This document shows, in pieces, positions 1 to 14,400 of a stretch of DNA of 64,000 nucleotides. The first letter of the stretch is position 1. The number at the start of each line of letters is the position of its first letter. The DNA is from Marisa cornuarietis (lineage: Eukaryota > Mollusca > Gastropoda > Architaenioglossa > Ampullariidae). A program made the position numbers and the translations under genes. Location: the NCBI GenBank assembly GCA_004794655.1, contig SMMW01000554.1, forward strand, positions 9,446,501 to 9,510,500, given 5' to 3'. The notes below the pieces were generated by a model, which had not been told where the DNA came from, searched no databases, and saw nothing but the letters and a program-made list of their open reading frames with translations.

Positions 1-263
1 ATTTTCACGGCTTTTTCCGATAAATATTTGGTATACAGCAAAATACTTTATTAATCACAAGAAATTGAAGATTAATCACATAGATATCTTTTTCTTTTAT
101 ATCGATAAATTATCTTTCATCATCATTAGTGTGATCATAGCATCCTAAATTTGCAAACCAATTAGTCTTTGTGTCCATCTCATTGTGCTATGAGCTAATG
201 TTTAGACACTTTTCATATGTCTCGTTAGTGCAGGGGTTTAAATGTTTCTCCTCGAGGCAACTT

Positions 264-1500
264 CTACGACTTTATTAGGTTTTGATGGCTGAAGCCCCCT
301 CTCACATATCCTGCATTGTGGCACAGCTTTCCAAGAACCAGCAAATTGGGAAATGAATCCCTGCAAAAATCAAATAACAGCTTAAACAGCTTGTGGAATC
401 TCTCCGATATGCATTCTGCGTTACAGTTTCTTTGACCACAATCCATTCCTCTAAACATGATGCTTTGTCAAGCAAGATTTTACTGAATTTGCTGCCCACT
501 TGTGCTGGTTTTCCAAAGAAATCTGTTAAGATATTAAACTCTTTGTCTCCATAGGGTGGTCTGTCTTCTGCAGACAGGAAAAAGATGGGGCCCATGGAAA
601 GAACTCAAAATCCAAAGGCAACCTCACCTGCATCTTTTGGGAACCTGTCATTAATGTTCTTGCACAGATTGTCGCAAAAGCAACTCTGACAGCTTCTATG
701 TCTTGTGATGTTGTATCAAGTTCGCCAACACATTTTTAAGAGTTATATAATACCGCCGGCATAAGTTCTTAAAAGGTCATAAATTAGACTTGAAAATAGT
801 TTACCAGGCTTGAAATCTTTCTGAAGAATTTCAGCCTCCAAAGAGTCCCTGTGGTCGGAAGTCTGAATGTCTCTGCAGCGTCCTCATTCAGTACTTAACA
901 CACCCGGGGTTGTAAACGCGTTATTCTTATTGTTTTAGGCACACTTTACATCATGCCTTCTTCCTTGCCAAGGCCATTTCTTCAGCCATTCACACTGACA
1001 GGTTCTCTGGATGCGTGGTTTTTTACGTACCGTTTCTGTCTCAATTTGTCTATTTCGTTGTCTACAATTTCAGTTCCAACAATTTATGCAGCACACTCTG
1101 ACGAGTTTCTGTTTCTTCCTGTCCTTGTCGATTTCTACTTTCTGGGGAGTCTTCTGCTGTTCTTGTCGTGAACGAAAAGTCAAACAGAGTTGACAGTCGC
1201 GTTCACTTGCTTCCAATACCCTTTGGTCTATCCCGTCCCAAATGTTTTTCGCTGTGGGCGCGTCAACAATTTACTTCCTGGCACGAAATTTGGAGCAGTT
1301 TGCATCAGATGAATAACAACTGGTCCGTTTGAAAACTGTCCAGTCATTAGCATCGATTCTAGTGGGTCGGTTTCAAACCAACACGAAGAATGACAACAAT
1401 TATTTTTGAAGTGCCGCATGGCGTGTTCAAAAGTGCGCCAGCCACGATATTTTTGCGGGCGTATGGTCAAGCTGACTTTCAGACTATGCGCCCCTCAGCA
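264..1500 (-). pseudogene. Decayed hAT-superfamily transposase relic
   Basis: Reading right to left on the minus strand, 1470-1228 resembles a TTF-type zinc-finger N-terminus of hAT-like proteins (KYRGWRTFEHAMRHFKNN, then Cys and His). The region 595-264, split over two frames, resembles the hAT C-terminal dimerisation domain (EEWIVVKETVTQN, then DSFPNLLVLGKL and GGFSHQNLIKS, close to the usual FPNL..LA..(5-8)ERGFS.QNRIKS pattern). Several stops and frameshifts show it is dead. A related copy of the N-terminal part lies at 54990-55401 plus 58236-58330. Confidence 0.5.
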
Positions 1501-1599
1501 AAATTTTGCGGGAATCCTTCAAGGCTGCAGCTTAGAATTACCTCTGTACACCCCTTATGTAGAAGACCAGACTATTTAGTACCGGAGACTAGCATTTGT

Positions 1600-2024
1600 T
1601 TTCACTCTGACCGATTGCTTAACGCGACAATTAGCACTATTTACATGATAGATTTAAGTCGTTTATTAACATTCAAATCACTTTTTTTCCATTTCATGCG
1701 TCCTATAGACGACACTCACGTGTGCGCGTCAATTTTTAAACTTAGTGACGGTTGGATGCGTCGCCGGCATCGGGCGTTTGAGTGCTTGTTGAGTCTGTGT
1801 GACAATCAGCACTATTTACATGATAGATTTAAATCGTTCATTAACATTCAAGTCACTTCATTTTTTTCCCATTTCATGCATCCTATAGCATTTCATGCGT
1901 CCTATAGATGACTCAACCGTTAGATGAAACGACTTAGTCGAACTGACCCTAGTCGAATCAACCTTAGTCAAACTGACCCTAGTTTAAACGACCCTAGTCA
2001 AATCGACCGGGAACCATTTCCCAT
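1600..2024. mobile_element. MITE copy 1 with iterated GACTAGGGTCA-type terminal repeat (partial, internally duplicated)
   Basis: This copy shares the internal sequence CACTATTTACATGATAGATTTAA and the tail (TTTCATGCGTCCTATAGA, then repeats of CTTAGTCGAACTGACCCTAG, ending in CGGGAACC) with the copies at 5263-5890 and 12535-13198. The internal block occurs twice (about 1633-1712 and 1810-1915), so it is a rearranged or nested copy. The TIR on the left side is missing. Confidence 0.7.
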
Positions 2025-2422
2025 TACAACTTTCTGGAATGCCTCTTTGCCTTATTTGTACCACATAATGTTTTATGCCCATTTATCCTTTAAGCAATGA
2101 GCATTTATGCTGAATCCTGCCTAAGTGGGATTGCAACATACAAAATCTCATACCCTATTCTGTTTTTGCTTTGTTTTGTAATGTTTTGTTAATATCCCCC
2201 TTTTTCCTTCATTCTTTTGCTTTTAAACAGTCAAGGTTCCATGTCTATGGAAAGATCTGGTGTTCTGGGGATAGAGGAAGCAAGAATGTCTGTTTTCTCC
2301 AGAGATGTGTTAAAATATAACAATACTAAATTTTGACAAATCACAATATATCAGAATGAACAAGTCACATGTAAGAAGTTTTGACATAAAGCATCATATA
2401 GCTATCAAAGGTAGTGACTTAC

Positions 2423-2486
2423 TGATTCCATTGCAACAATGTTAGATGCATCATGGAAGAGATGAATGTTCACCAAGTCAAATATG
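2423..2486 (-). CDS. INPP5A: INPP5A exon 9 (C172-S193), last exon in window
   Basis: IFDLVNIHLFHDASNIVAME contains the conserved VNIHLFHDASN phosphatase motif. The donor is TCA|GTAAGT. The following vertebrate segment (PSVYSGIRHKAL) was looked for in 1-2422 on this strand and not found, so the gene continues beyond the edge. Confidence 0.93.
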
Positions 2487-5400
2487 CTGGGGTGGGGGGG
2501 AAAACAAAGCAGCATTAAAAAAAGGTCATCATGCAGTGTCCGACACCATGATCATAATACCTTACTACTATGTAAAACTACTAATGCAACATTTTGATTG
2601 AATTCTCAACAACAACAAAAAAAGTCAAAACCCATCATAGTCTGGAGTATAAAATTAGAGAAACAGCTATAGGGAATAATGTCCTTATGATAATGTTCAT
2701 ACTATGAAAAGAAGCCTCTCAAATGTGACATACACTTTAAAATATAGATATCTTAAAACTCACACAAAGCACATTACTTTCAGCAGGCAATGCTACTAAA
2801 ACTGTTGTTTTACAAGAGTCATACTGTACTAGCAAATCAGTAAAATGGCAACTATGCATATACAGGTACAAAAAATGTGCAATCTGACTAAAATGCTTAA
2901 ATCTGATTGATAATAATGTGATAAATCTCACAAATATTGTCACCCTACCAGTTGTTGATACTCCAGCGAGTGCGCAAAAATCCTTTCCGAGACCACTTGA
3001 ACTGCAAGCAAAATAAAATTTATAACAGTAAGAATTGCAAGACTTCCTACATACACATTAAGAAAGTAATGAAACATATCTGATTTAAACAGGATATGCA
3101 GCATATATTTTCATACACTAAAACACAAGCCATCTCTCTTTCTTCTCTACTGCCATATATAGGTTAGAAGGTAAAGGTCGTCCCCTGACTTTTTCAGGTC
3201 ACTGGGGACTGAGATGTTAGAGACCTTACTTTTCCTGGGCCCAGATTTAAGTGAGGGTGGTGCTTAGTTTTTCTCCCTTGCTGCCTTACCTTCCCCACCC
3301 CTCTAAGGAGTCAGTACCAGCAAGGTTGACTGGGGGAAGTTTGTTGTACTACAATGGTATCAAACCAGTGCACCTCTGTTATACAGATAGGCACACAAAT
3401 CACTCTATCTAATCTGATGCTAATACTGAAAGATTACCTTAGAGATGAAAAGCATATAACAACATATTTTTTAATTAATTCAAACAATTTACAGGCAGGA
3501 GGAAATTCCAGAAATAGCCCACGTGACTCATTAAGTATGTAACACCCCTAATATGTCAAAAACCAACATACCATTTTTAAAGGAAGACTCTATTTTGTGC
3601 CTACTTGTATATTATTTATGTGTATATATTAGAAAATATTTTTTTTCCCTTTAATTCATATCACAATACAGTACAGCAATGCAATACACTAACATAGCTC
3701 CCACATAGATAAAAAAAAAGAAGAAACAAATCACACACACACACACACATGCACACTTTTACATATTCTTCCCTCATTCCTTCTACCTTTGCTTGATTAC
3801 AATGCACAAATAAAATTGCATTACATAAAATAAAAAAGAAAATTTCTTTTAACTTAATTATTGTCGCAGATGTATATGTGCTAAATTTTATCTGCATATT
3901 TTAACTGATTTTAAACTATTATCTATACACGCATTTAAAAAAAAAATTGTTTTGCTCGAAATTTTTTTTTTTTTAGCAGGCTGACTACATATGCTTCAGG
4001 CTACAAATACCTTCTAACAACTCTATATTTGTGAACTCTTAAATAGTCTATCCTCTTTATAGATTTGGGTTTCCATTATAGTTGTTTTATATACTTTTAA
4101 TATTATTATAAATATTATTTATAATCTTAAATATATTTCTGCAAATCACTCATCCACTGCAGACTGACACCACGTATATTTACTGCAAGGTCCTTTCGAA
4201 GTAAATATGAAATGTAAGCCTTACCTCTGGGAAGAAATGTTGTGGAAATTTAGCTTTCTCCTTTAGAGGAACATTTTCAATATTCCCAGAAAGTACCTGG
4301 GAAAAAAGTAATTTTATTTAATCAGTAAATCACCTGACCTAGAGATAAACTGATCAATCTATCGATTAGATTTACCTCTAATTATACTTATATACTTTAC
4401 ATAATTCATGACAGCTTAGGATGTTATAGCCACAAGTGATGTAAATCTATCTAAATCTCAAAGACTTGAGTATGTGTTAATAAATTAATGAAATCCATTA
4501 AAGACAAGATGCCCTATGCTCCACAAGACATGCTAAGACAAGAAAAAAATTATAAAATATCAAAATATTTACATAGAATTCTGCAACAATATTCAATGCT
4601 TTGACAAAAATAAATAAATAAATAAATAAATAAGCAAGTTTGCATGCGTGCATATGTGTATATTAGTGCACGTGTGTGTGCCCTGCATGAGCAAGCAGAG
4701 ATTAACTTGGCAGCAAAATAATTTGGCAGTTGCAGGCCTCTGCTAATCCTCTTTTTATATGAAAGTGTGCACACATTTTTCTTTCCTGTTTTACTAAATA
4801 CGTCTGTAAGTATCCACACAGCACCCTGTAAATCTGTTTTGAAGATTTAATTCTGCTACTCCATGAATTAAATTTGGAATCTGAATCCACAATCTTCTGT
4901 CTTTGTTTCTACCATTCCAAATGTATAGGTATAGCAACACATCTTATTCTGTATTGTGTATTTATGTTAGTGTTGAAATTACCGATACACTGGATTTTTC
5001 ATCCTGTTTTTTATTTACAAGTGTGGTCTAATGCCTGTCATTTAAATTTACTGTTTTATATATATTATTCCAGTTTAATATTTTTATTTTAATTTTTAGA
5101 CTGCTGAGTTTGCCGGACAAACCTGTCTTTTGTTCAGTTATCTGATGGGATTTTCTACAGTACTGAACATCTTTTTCCCGATCATTTAACTTAATTTTCT
5201 TTATTTACTTTATGCATATCAGGTAATGTCACATGCACAGTGAGCACACTTGCATGCTAAGGTTCCCAGTCGATTCGACTAGGGTCAATTCGACTAAGGT
5301 TGGTTCAACTAAGTCGTTTCGTCTAACGGTCGAGTCATCTATAGGACGCATGAAATGCTAAGTGATTTGAATGTTAATAAACGATTTAAATCTATCATGT

Positions 5401-8400
5401 AAATAGTGCTAATTGTCACACAGACTCAACGAGCACTCAAACGCCTGATGCCGTGATGCATCCAACCGTCACTAAGTTTAAAAAAATTGACGCGCACACG
5501 TGGGAACAGTAAAAAACATGCGTTTATTTAAGATGGAAGAAAATTGTAAGAGAGAAGAAGAAAGGACGAACACTGCCAAACATAATGTCAAGATAACACA
5601 TACAAATAAATGTCCCTGCAGAATGAACAAATTAATGGAAACCCGCGCAGCGCCATACAGGGGTGCAACCACACGTAAGGCGGGTACAACACAAGACAGC
5701 CCCCTTCCCCAATGCACCTTATAACGAAAGTTGAAGTGAGAGTTGCGAGGAGGCAGGATGTCATGAAGCGGCCCGCGTCCTATAGCATTTCATGCGTCCT
5801 ATAGACAACTCGAATGTTAGACGAAACGACTTAGTCGAAGTGACCTTAGTCAAACTGACCCTAGACGAAACGACAGGTTACCCATGCTAAGTGTGATGCT
5901 GTGGTATATAAGACTTTATATTACAGTATTGTTTCAAAGCACATGGAACAAAGACATACCTCACGACCCTCAACGGCAACAAACTTGCAATCTGAAAAAA
6001 AAACACTGATAACAGTCAACTTGCTGCATCATAACTCCCACACTTTAACATGCAAGAAAATAAAAATATTCAAGTTGATGTGTCTATATGTGCATTTATG
6101 TGCATGCACACAACAAAACGGAGGGAAATCAAGCCAGAGGGATGAACAGAGAGATAAGATACGGGATAAAATACTGCCAGCCAAGAATTGGAGGCCTCAA
6201 AAAGAAAGTCTACCAACAGTGCTGACATCAAAATGTAAAGCTATGACTGTGTGAGGGAAAGAAATTCTCAGTTTGAGCTCCCAGTCATAAAGTCCCTGGA
6301 TCAAAACCATTTCAGTAATTACAGATTGGAATCAAACTTGTCTTTTTTGTCCAAGATTCTGGAAAAAAATTCTCTCCCAGTTTCTTGTACATCTGAAACA
6401 AAATCATCATCAGTTTGTTTATAGAAAGGATCATAATACTAAATCTACATTTCTTAAGATTAATTATCAATGATCTGTTTCTTGGTTCTAATGATGAAAA
6501 TGTGCCCTTTCGTGCATTATTAGACTTGTCTGCTGCATTAGACACAGTTGGACTGGCATTCACACTGCCCGATCCTGGTTTCAATCTTATTTAATGGACA
6601 TACTCAGATTGTGTGTTAAGCAATGTGTACTCTGCCTTGATGTATGGGATCCTGCAAGGGGTTGTCTTGGGACCAATGCTTTTTGTGCCGCATGTTTCTT
6701 CTACATCTGATGCTATCAGTCACATGAAAGTTATGCTAATGATCCACAGCTTTATCAGTCTGTTCCACTTGCTGAAGTTGATAGACTGATGATTTGGACA
6801 GACGAACATGAAGACTTTGATGGCCTACAACAGAATGCAACTAAGCCAAATCAAGAGTGAACTGCTTCTCACTTGTCCCAAGAAATATCTCGGTCATCAT
6901 GATGGCGGTTCCTCATTCTCTGTCCATAAACAATTCACTCATTCCTTCATAGTTCTTGTCTGCAGTTTGTCATTCTCAATCACAGTTCAATGTTCTAGCA
7001 TCATATTTCTCGTATCTGCCATGTTGCTTATCTTGAACGTCAAAGGAATGGCTCCATTCATCATTACCTCACCAATGATGCAACCAAAATACTGGCTTGT
7101 GCTTCTGTGCTCTCAAGAATTGATTATTGTAGTTCTCTTTTTGCTGGCCCTTCAAAGTATCTTTTTAACAGTCACGAATTCTTAACACTGCTGGTTATCT
7201 CATCTTGTAGGTAGCAGAACATATCCATCTTTTGCGCTCCTCGCTGGTTGACCTACTCTGTTTCTGGCACTGGCCTTCAGTATCTGTGTGAGCTCGCCGA
7301 CATAGACTCACACACAACTGGTGCATTCTTCTTCTGAGACCCACTAACTTAAGGTGAAGACATGTGGACAGCAACCCTTTTCCTGCCAAGACCCATCAAG
7401 TTGCAACAAACTATCAATCAGCCTATGCTAGTCATCTGAATTAGTTTCATGCCAAACGTAAGATTTACTTTTTTCAAAATCAATTATTTTTACCATACCA
7501 TGTCCAGACTATGTGCTTGGGTGATATATATATATATCTCTATGGGAATGTCTACTTTATGTGTGTTTTCATGCATGTGCAGGTAAGATAGGTTTGTTTC
7601 TCTTGTATGTGAAACACTCTGATCATATCTTCTGGAGAAGTGCTATATAAATATTCATCATTATTATTATTATTTCATGAAAATTAAATTGATTTACACC
7701 ACTAACATATAAAAGCTGAACGGCAATGCTAACAATTTAAATTTTCTATACAATCTAACCCAGATGTGTTCATTTGCTGCCACCCCACCCCCTCCCTTCT
7801 ACTTAGGCAGGGATGTGTGCTATTTTAATGTTCCTGTACTGTTTATCTTGGAGTTACAGGCTGAACTGCTGAATAGCCATACGTTTGTCAGGTGAATGGC
7901 CAAAACACGGTATAACCAGAAATCATACAATCTCTTGTTAAAACTCTGGTATAACACAAACACTAATACATCTGACACTCCTACACCTGCATATCTTGCC
8001 CCATCCATCCCACAAACTTCCACCCCCTCTCTCCCAGCCACACCATGGTCCTTTCATAAGTTTGAGACAGAGCTGATGGTAATTGCCAGTCTGGGAGAGA
8101 AATGGCTGGAGGTGAGCACAGGTTTAAGATATTTTGCCTTGCCTGCTCAAACCTGACAGAACCATCTACCTAATCACCTCCATCTTGCTGTGCACTTCCT
8201 AAAACCTGTCAGAACACAGGAGGGACACCAATAACTTCTACAAGTCAACACCACATGTTACACATAAACAAAGTTAATTTTCCTTTCATTACTGCATTCT
8301 AGGCGTCCCAAAGATAGGTACCAAATGTCATGATGAGCTGGTCTTTTCTTATGGTGCCCCAAAACTGTGGAACTCACTTCCCTACTAAACAACTTATCCT

Positions 8401-11400
8401 CCTTCACATTGATTCTAGTTAAAATTTCAAAACAAAAAACAAAAAACCCACAAGGCTTACATGTTCAAGAAATATTTTCATTAGCTCCTATTTTTAATAC
8501 CAGTGTGTGTAAAAATTAAATGAATTCTTTAGCACTATATTTTATATTTACTTTTTATTAGTTTTAAATTTGTCTTCTTTGTTAGTAAGCCTGGCTTTGG
8601 CTTGGATCAGTGCTCATAAAATATCCTGATTATTATCATTATTGTTTTAGTATTATACCAGCTGATGTTTATACTGTTGGCACAAGGATATAGAGATTAA
8701 TATCACATGCACGGTTATGTAACCTGAAGTACAAATATTTTTTAAAAGAAAAAAATGGTAATCACTGCTAGCAAAGTCGTCTAGCAATATCAATATCATG
8801 GAATATCAAGGAGCGCCTGCTTGCGCAAACTCCATCAAAGAGCTGGGGTCCTGATCATCATTTCTAGCTGCATATTCTCCTTGATGGTTGCTGGTTTCAG
8901 TGTGATCATGCCTCTTTACCGCCTAACTGACCTGTTTATCATTTCCGGCCACCTGCTGACATGACAGACCCGCTTTCTGTCGGTACACTTTAATTTAAAG
9001 CCACACTATAGAGCTTTATTACTGGTGTGGTACTAAAGTGTCAGTCTGGTCAGAGACGCTAAAGGAATCTATCTTTCGTGTCTCTGATCTGGTAAATACT
9101 TGCTGATGCCACTCTAATTTTTGTTTTCTTTGCTGTCCTCAAATTTCCTTGGTACTACAACTGACCACACCCTCCCGCCCCACGTTTGTTAAGTTTGTGG
9201 ATTAATGTTTCATGCCGTGCACGTCTAATGAACTGATGAACACTGTGTTCAATTTTATCTCAGAATGTGCCACCTGTGAGATTTCAAACAAGACAGTTTC
9301 ACGCAAAAAGTCTTAACTGTTAAGGGACTCTTTATTTAGACGTGCATCGACCAAAGTGTCCTCGACTGTAAGAGACTACTTGCTTTTCTTACTCATTAAA
9401 GACATTGATATCTATTGCCTAGCACCTCGAGGTATGCATGCTAAGCGCACAGGGAAGATTAATTAAAAATGTTCACTCAATGACCAAACAAAAGATGCCT
9501 CTTCTATTAATAAGGTACTTGCTGAGGTAACAAGTAAACAAATCCTTCCTCTTATGTGTGCAATGACTAAGAATTTCAAAAACATTTCCGAGTTTCAGCT
9601 ATCAGTTTATTTTAAGCACTAGTTTAATAATCCCTATAAAAGAGTACTTTTTACACTAATGAGGCTTCAACAGCAGAACTTGTTGCTGTTGTATAGTGTG
9701 TACAGATGATTCGCAGTTACTTTTTCTATCACTGACAACAGAGAGATAGACCGGCAGATAAAGAGAGTGGGGAAGAGTGCGCAATGGGAGAGATGGAGAC
9801 AGAAACACAATAGCCTAAGTGAAAGCTCTCCACGTGGCGCGGCTCTTCAATTATCAGATGCGTGCTGGTGCAGGCAGTCACACGTTCTGGCAGCCAGATC
9901 AACATGCCCTGCCAGTCCTCACTTCTCCAGATCAATAAGGCCGGCGTTTCTGGCTGCAGCGCTTTTATTGACCGTATGTAGACAACGCGCCTCACTCCAA
10001 TTACACGAGGAGAGTGCCCAGGAGATGGACACTATCCAGGACGATGTAGACAGTGAGGCCAGCCGCTTACGCTACTGGTATACGCTCACAGTCTGCAGCT
10101 GGCATCTAATCTCGATGTAAAACAATTATTGTTATTCCAGTTGTTCTCTGAAACATAGCTTGAACCCAGTGCGATTTACTGCATTAAATTTAACTTTGCA
10201 TTATTGCTCTATACCTACGGTAATATTCTTTTGCTATCATGTCTCCTAGATTTGCTGACAAAAAGTTTCATCAGATCTGTTCATCATTCTCCCAGGTACT
10301 CCCTCCTTCCTTGTACTGGCTGCCAGAGGTGTGAATTTATTTGAAAATGTCGGGGTAAGTAATGCTGCCTTAGTCAGCCTGGGAGTTGGCAGGGGTTGGG
10401 ATATATGACCAGCAAGGACCGAGGACCCGTGAAGCAGAGAATCTCTGCATTGCACGGTACATCCAATAAAACCATGTCACTGGTTTATATGAAGGCCCTA
10501 GATATCAGGCGCTGTTTAAACACAGGCCGAAGTGTACTTCAGCTCAATGTGGGCGTCGAGGGCGGAAATGCCGATGCCCAATTGCTTCGCGAGCGCCCTC
10601 CTAACGCTAGCTTTGGACTTGGCACTGCAGCAGCAACGACAACAACTGCATAGGTGGGTGGGTGTGCGTGCGGATAAGTAAAGGAGTGCGAGTGAGTGTG
10701 TATGCACTCGCGCATGCATGTGTGCTTAGTACAGTTGCACAGCAGCCGTGTTTTGTCATAGCACTGTCTTTAAATTTATCTCAGTACGCATTTTGTGGAA
10801 TGTAATGGTATGCCCCATAATGCGCACAGTAATATTTGAGCCTCTTTTCGCTGTCGTTCAGCGAAGTTTTGATCAAACAACTGTGTGAAGCACGAAGGCT
10901 ATGGGTTGGCAGCATGATTCCTCACCAGAGCTAACGACACTGTCTGCAGACGGACAGACTACAAATTGATCAGGAAGCACAAACACGGGGATCTCCACAT
11001 ATCACCCAAATAAATCATCTGACAGCCAGGAAATGAAGGGGTACAGGAAAGTGTGTGTATGTGTGTGGGAGGAGAGGGGCGCCAAGGGGCGGTTCTAACA
11101 CACGCCTTCCATTATGCATTCGTTCTTCTAGCTCAAGTACCCCTCTATAGAACTGCACGATGGGCAAATTGCCAAGAAAATAAATAATACAACAGCGACG
11201 ACTAGTTATTGTTATCCCTGTGTATACGACAGAGTTGTCGTGCCTTACTGAGTAGTAGTGAGCAGGTGATTTCAAAAACAGCTTAAGTTATGGGCATAGT
11301 ATACGTTAACCCATGTTGGCCAGGCATGTTTTCTCCCTATAATTTTTTTTCTTTTTTGGGTGAGGGGGGGTGCTGGATGGGGGAAGGGAGAGGTGGAGAA

Positions 11401-14400
11401 AAAGACGATGTTGGTTCATGCTTCGATTTAGTAAACAGAAAATGGCTTCTAAAGTATGCAATTTATCTGGTGCGTTTCAAAAATAATTATAACCACTTGG
11501 TAAAACGCAAAAAACGTTAAAATTATTATGCGGAAGCAGACGTGCTCTCCACGCATATCATGGGCTCGCGCACTAAGACATTCCACCATGGTGCAAAAAC
11601 CAATGGTTATAAATAGTTTTACTATCTATGAGGACTAAAGTTTGGTCGGTTTCACATAGCTCGGGAGCAGCGGTCAAGAACAGGATCGGCCTTCTGCTAC
11701 AAAAAACAAACAAACAAAACAAACAGATAAAGGTATACAGCTTTAAGTACTTAGGGTCCACCCCTTTCAAAGATGGCAGTTCTGCGGCAGACGTCTGCAT
11801 GAAGATCGCAAACAGCGACGGCAGCAATGGCCAGGCTGGGAAGGCTATGATACATCAACACATCAGGTTTACTACACAGTACAGACCGTACAAGTCCCTC
11901 AAAGTTCCAGTCCTGCTGTGAGGATTTGAGACGTGAATCCTGCATGCCAATACTGATAGGAGAATACAGCCATTCGACACCAGTTTTTTTTTTGTTTGTT
12001 TTTTTTTTTTTGGGGGGGGGGTTGTTTTCATTGTCTGCCGTACGCCGATCGGAGCTTTACACAACATTAACATTTTTTCTTGAAGAAGTTGCACATTTTC
12101 TTCACCTCATTTTGTGTTACTAATGCAGCCTTAAAACATGTTTAGGTAAACGATCTTCAGCCTCAGCGAACACAGAGATCAGATGAGTTCAGGATGTCCA
12201 GTTCTGCTGCCTACTGGACGGTGAATGCCGTCTGATACCGTTAATACAAGTACCCACGTCTGACAAGAAGGGCCTGTCCCTCTTTGACTTGTTGTCGCCG
12301 CATGAACGGACGACAGCGTTTGTAATGGGTAGAGTATTTAACTCCTAATATCCCTTTACTAGCACACTTGCCTGTATCACAAAGCCAGAGTGAGAGGGCA
12401 GGAATATTTTTAGCCAAGATGGCTACTACGCGAAATACTTCAAGCGAGACTAACGCTCGGTAAAACCGTCCTCGCTGTTGCGTGATAAAGAAATGTGCTT
12501 ATGCATAAGTGCTTCTTAAATGCTGCATACGGTAACCGGTCGTTTCGACGAAGGTCGATTCGACTAGGGTCAGTTCGACTAACGGTCGTTTCGACTAGGG
12601 TCAGTTCGACTAACGGTCGTTTCGACTAGGGTCAGTTCGACTAATGGTCGTTTCGTCTATAGAACGCATGAAATGCTATAGGACGCGGGCCGCTTCATGA
12701 CATCCTGCCTCCTCGCAACTCTCACTTCAACTTTCGTTATAAGGTGCATCGGGCAGGGGGGTTGTCTTATGTTGTACCCGCCTTACGTGTGGTTGCACCC
12801 TTGTACGGCGCTGCGCGGGTTTCCGTTAATTTGTTCATTCTGCAGGGACATTTATTTGTATGTGTTATCTTGACAGTATTTTTGGCAGTGTTCGTCCTTT
12901 CTTCTTCTCTCTTACAATTTTCGTCCATCTTTAATAAACGCGTGTTTTTATTGTTCTCACGTGTGCTCGTCAATTTTTAAACTTAGTGACGGTTGGATGC
13001 GTCGCCGGCATCGGGTTTTTGAGTGCTTGTTGAGTCTGTGTGACAATTAGCACTATTTACATGATAGATTTAAATCGTTTATTAACATTCAAGTCACTCC
13101 ATTTCATGCGTCCTATAGATAACTCGACCGTTAGACGAAACGACTTAGTCGAACTGACCCTAGTCGAACTGAACTGACCATAGTCGAAACGACCCTTGTA
13201 TACACTGCGGGTAGTATTCTGGTGATTCTGACGATAAAAAAAACACATGGCACGTTGGCAGCCACTATCAGTTGTAGTGGGTCTACCCATTTCTCTCCCT
13301 ATCCCAGTATTGCCATCTCCCGACCCCTCATCTCCCCACCTTCCCTCTCAGACCCAGGCGCCAATCGTCGCAACGTCGTCAATGAGGTTTCGCGCGGGAG
13401 AATGCTATCGACGCCAACAACCCACAAAAACCCACGGACGTGTAATACAGGTTCGTGTAAAACCACAGCTGTCGACACTTACAGCTTGCAGTTCCCGCGG
13501 CGCCTCTCGCACACGTGGACAAGAAGTCAAACAGCTGGAGTCAGAACATCCCGTCACTTTCCCCACCTCTGTAATGGAGGGGTGTGCAGGAGGAGGGGTG
13601 GTGGTTGGGCGTGTGCGGGTCTTTGGGTACGCCCATGCCGATCTCTACACCTGTCACCCTCCCGCTGACAAGAACATACGTCACAGGCGCGTGTGCACGT
13701 TCGGGCTGCGGCGGTCCCTGTGCAGCCGCAGCAACAAACACCAAAGCTTTAATCAGCTGATAACTCTTTTCCTCTTTACAAAAAAACAAAAACAAGCTAA
13801 ATACTGTAAATAACGACGTTCATTTCTCCTGTCCTTCATCTCCACCAACCACAGCCACTGTATTTAACCTTCTTTGATCTATTGTTGTCCTCCATAGCGA
13901 GCGACGATAAAAAAAAACCTCATCGCCGAGTACCCAGCAATTTGCTGGGAGCAAGGGGCGAAAGCCTGCTAAGCCCGAGGCCTTCAGTAATTGGTGCTAA
14001 GCCAGGGCGGTGGCTGTCCGAAGGCGTGCGAAAAGCTTTTGGCACGTCCACAATCACAGGTTTCCCTGCAACGCTGCCGGTGTGCGGGGTCAAGGACACA
14101 GAAACCTGCACGTGCCTGGCCGCTTTACTCCACATATTACTCAGAATTTAAAAAAAAATATTAAAACACAGCGGCCCATCAAATCAGCCATGTGTTCTTC
14201 AGCGGCAGAGAATAAAAACTGATGCCAATAAGCAGGCCGCGTGTAAAATATATTCGCCGACCAGCTAGTCTCACTGCCTGAGTCCGGGCTACTCCGCGAT
14301 GTTTGTCTCTCGTTTTCTCACGTAAAAGTGTCTATTTATTCTCTGAAAGTTTATGGGCGCATTTACGTACGGAAATTTACAAGCACTCCGTAAAGCCAGC

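Noticed and set aside
13247..13813. 188-codon ORF in a GC-rich segment
   Set aside because: There is no recognisable domain, the codon content is Pro/Arg/Ser-rich as expected of GC-rich intron, and an overlapping frame is also open. It sits inside an INPP5A intron.
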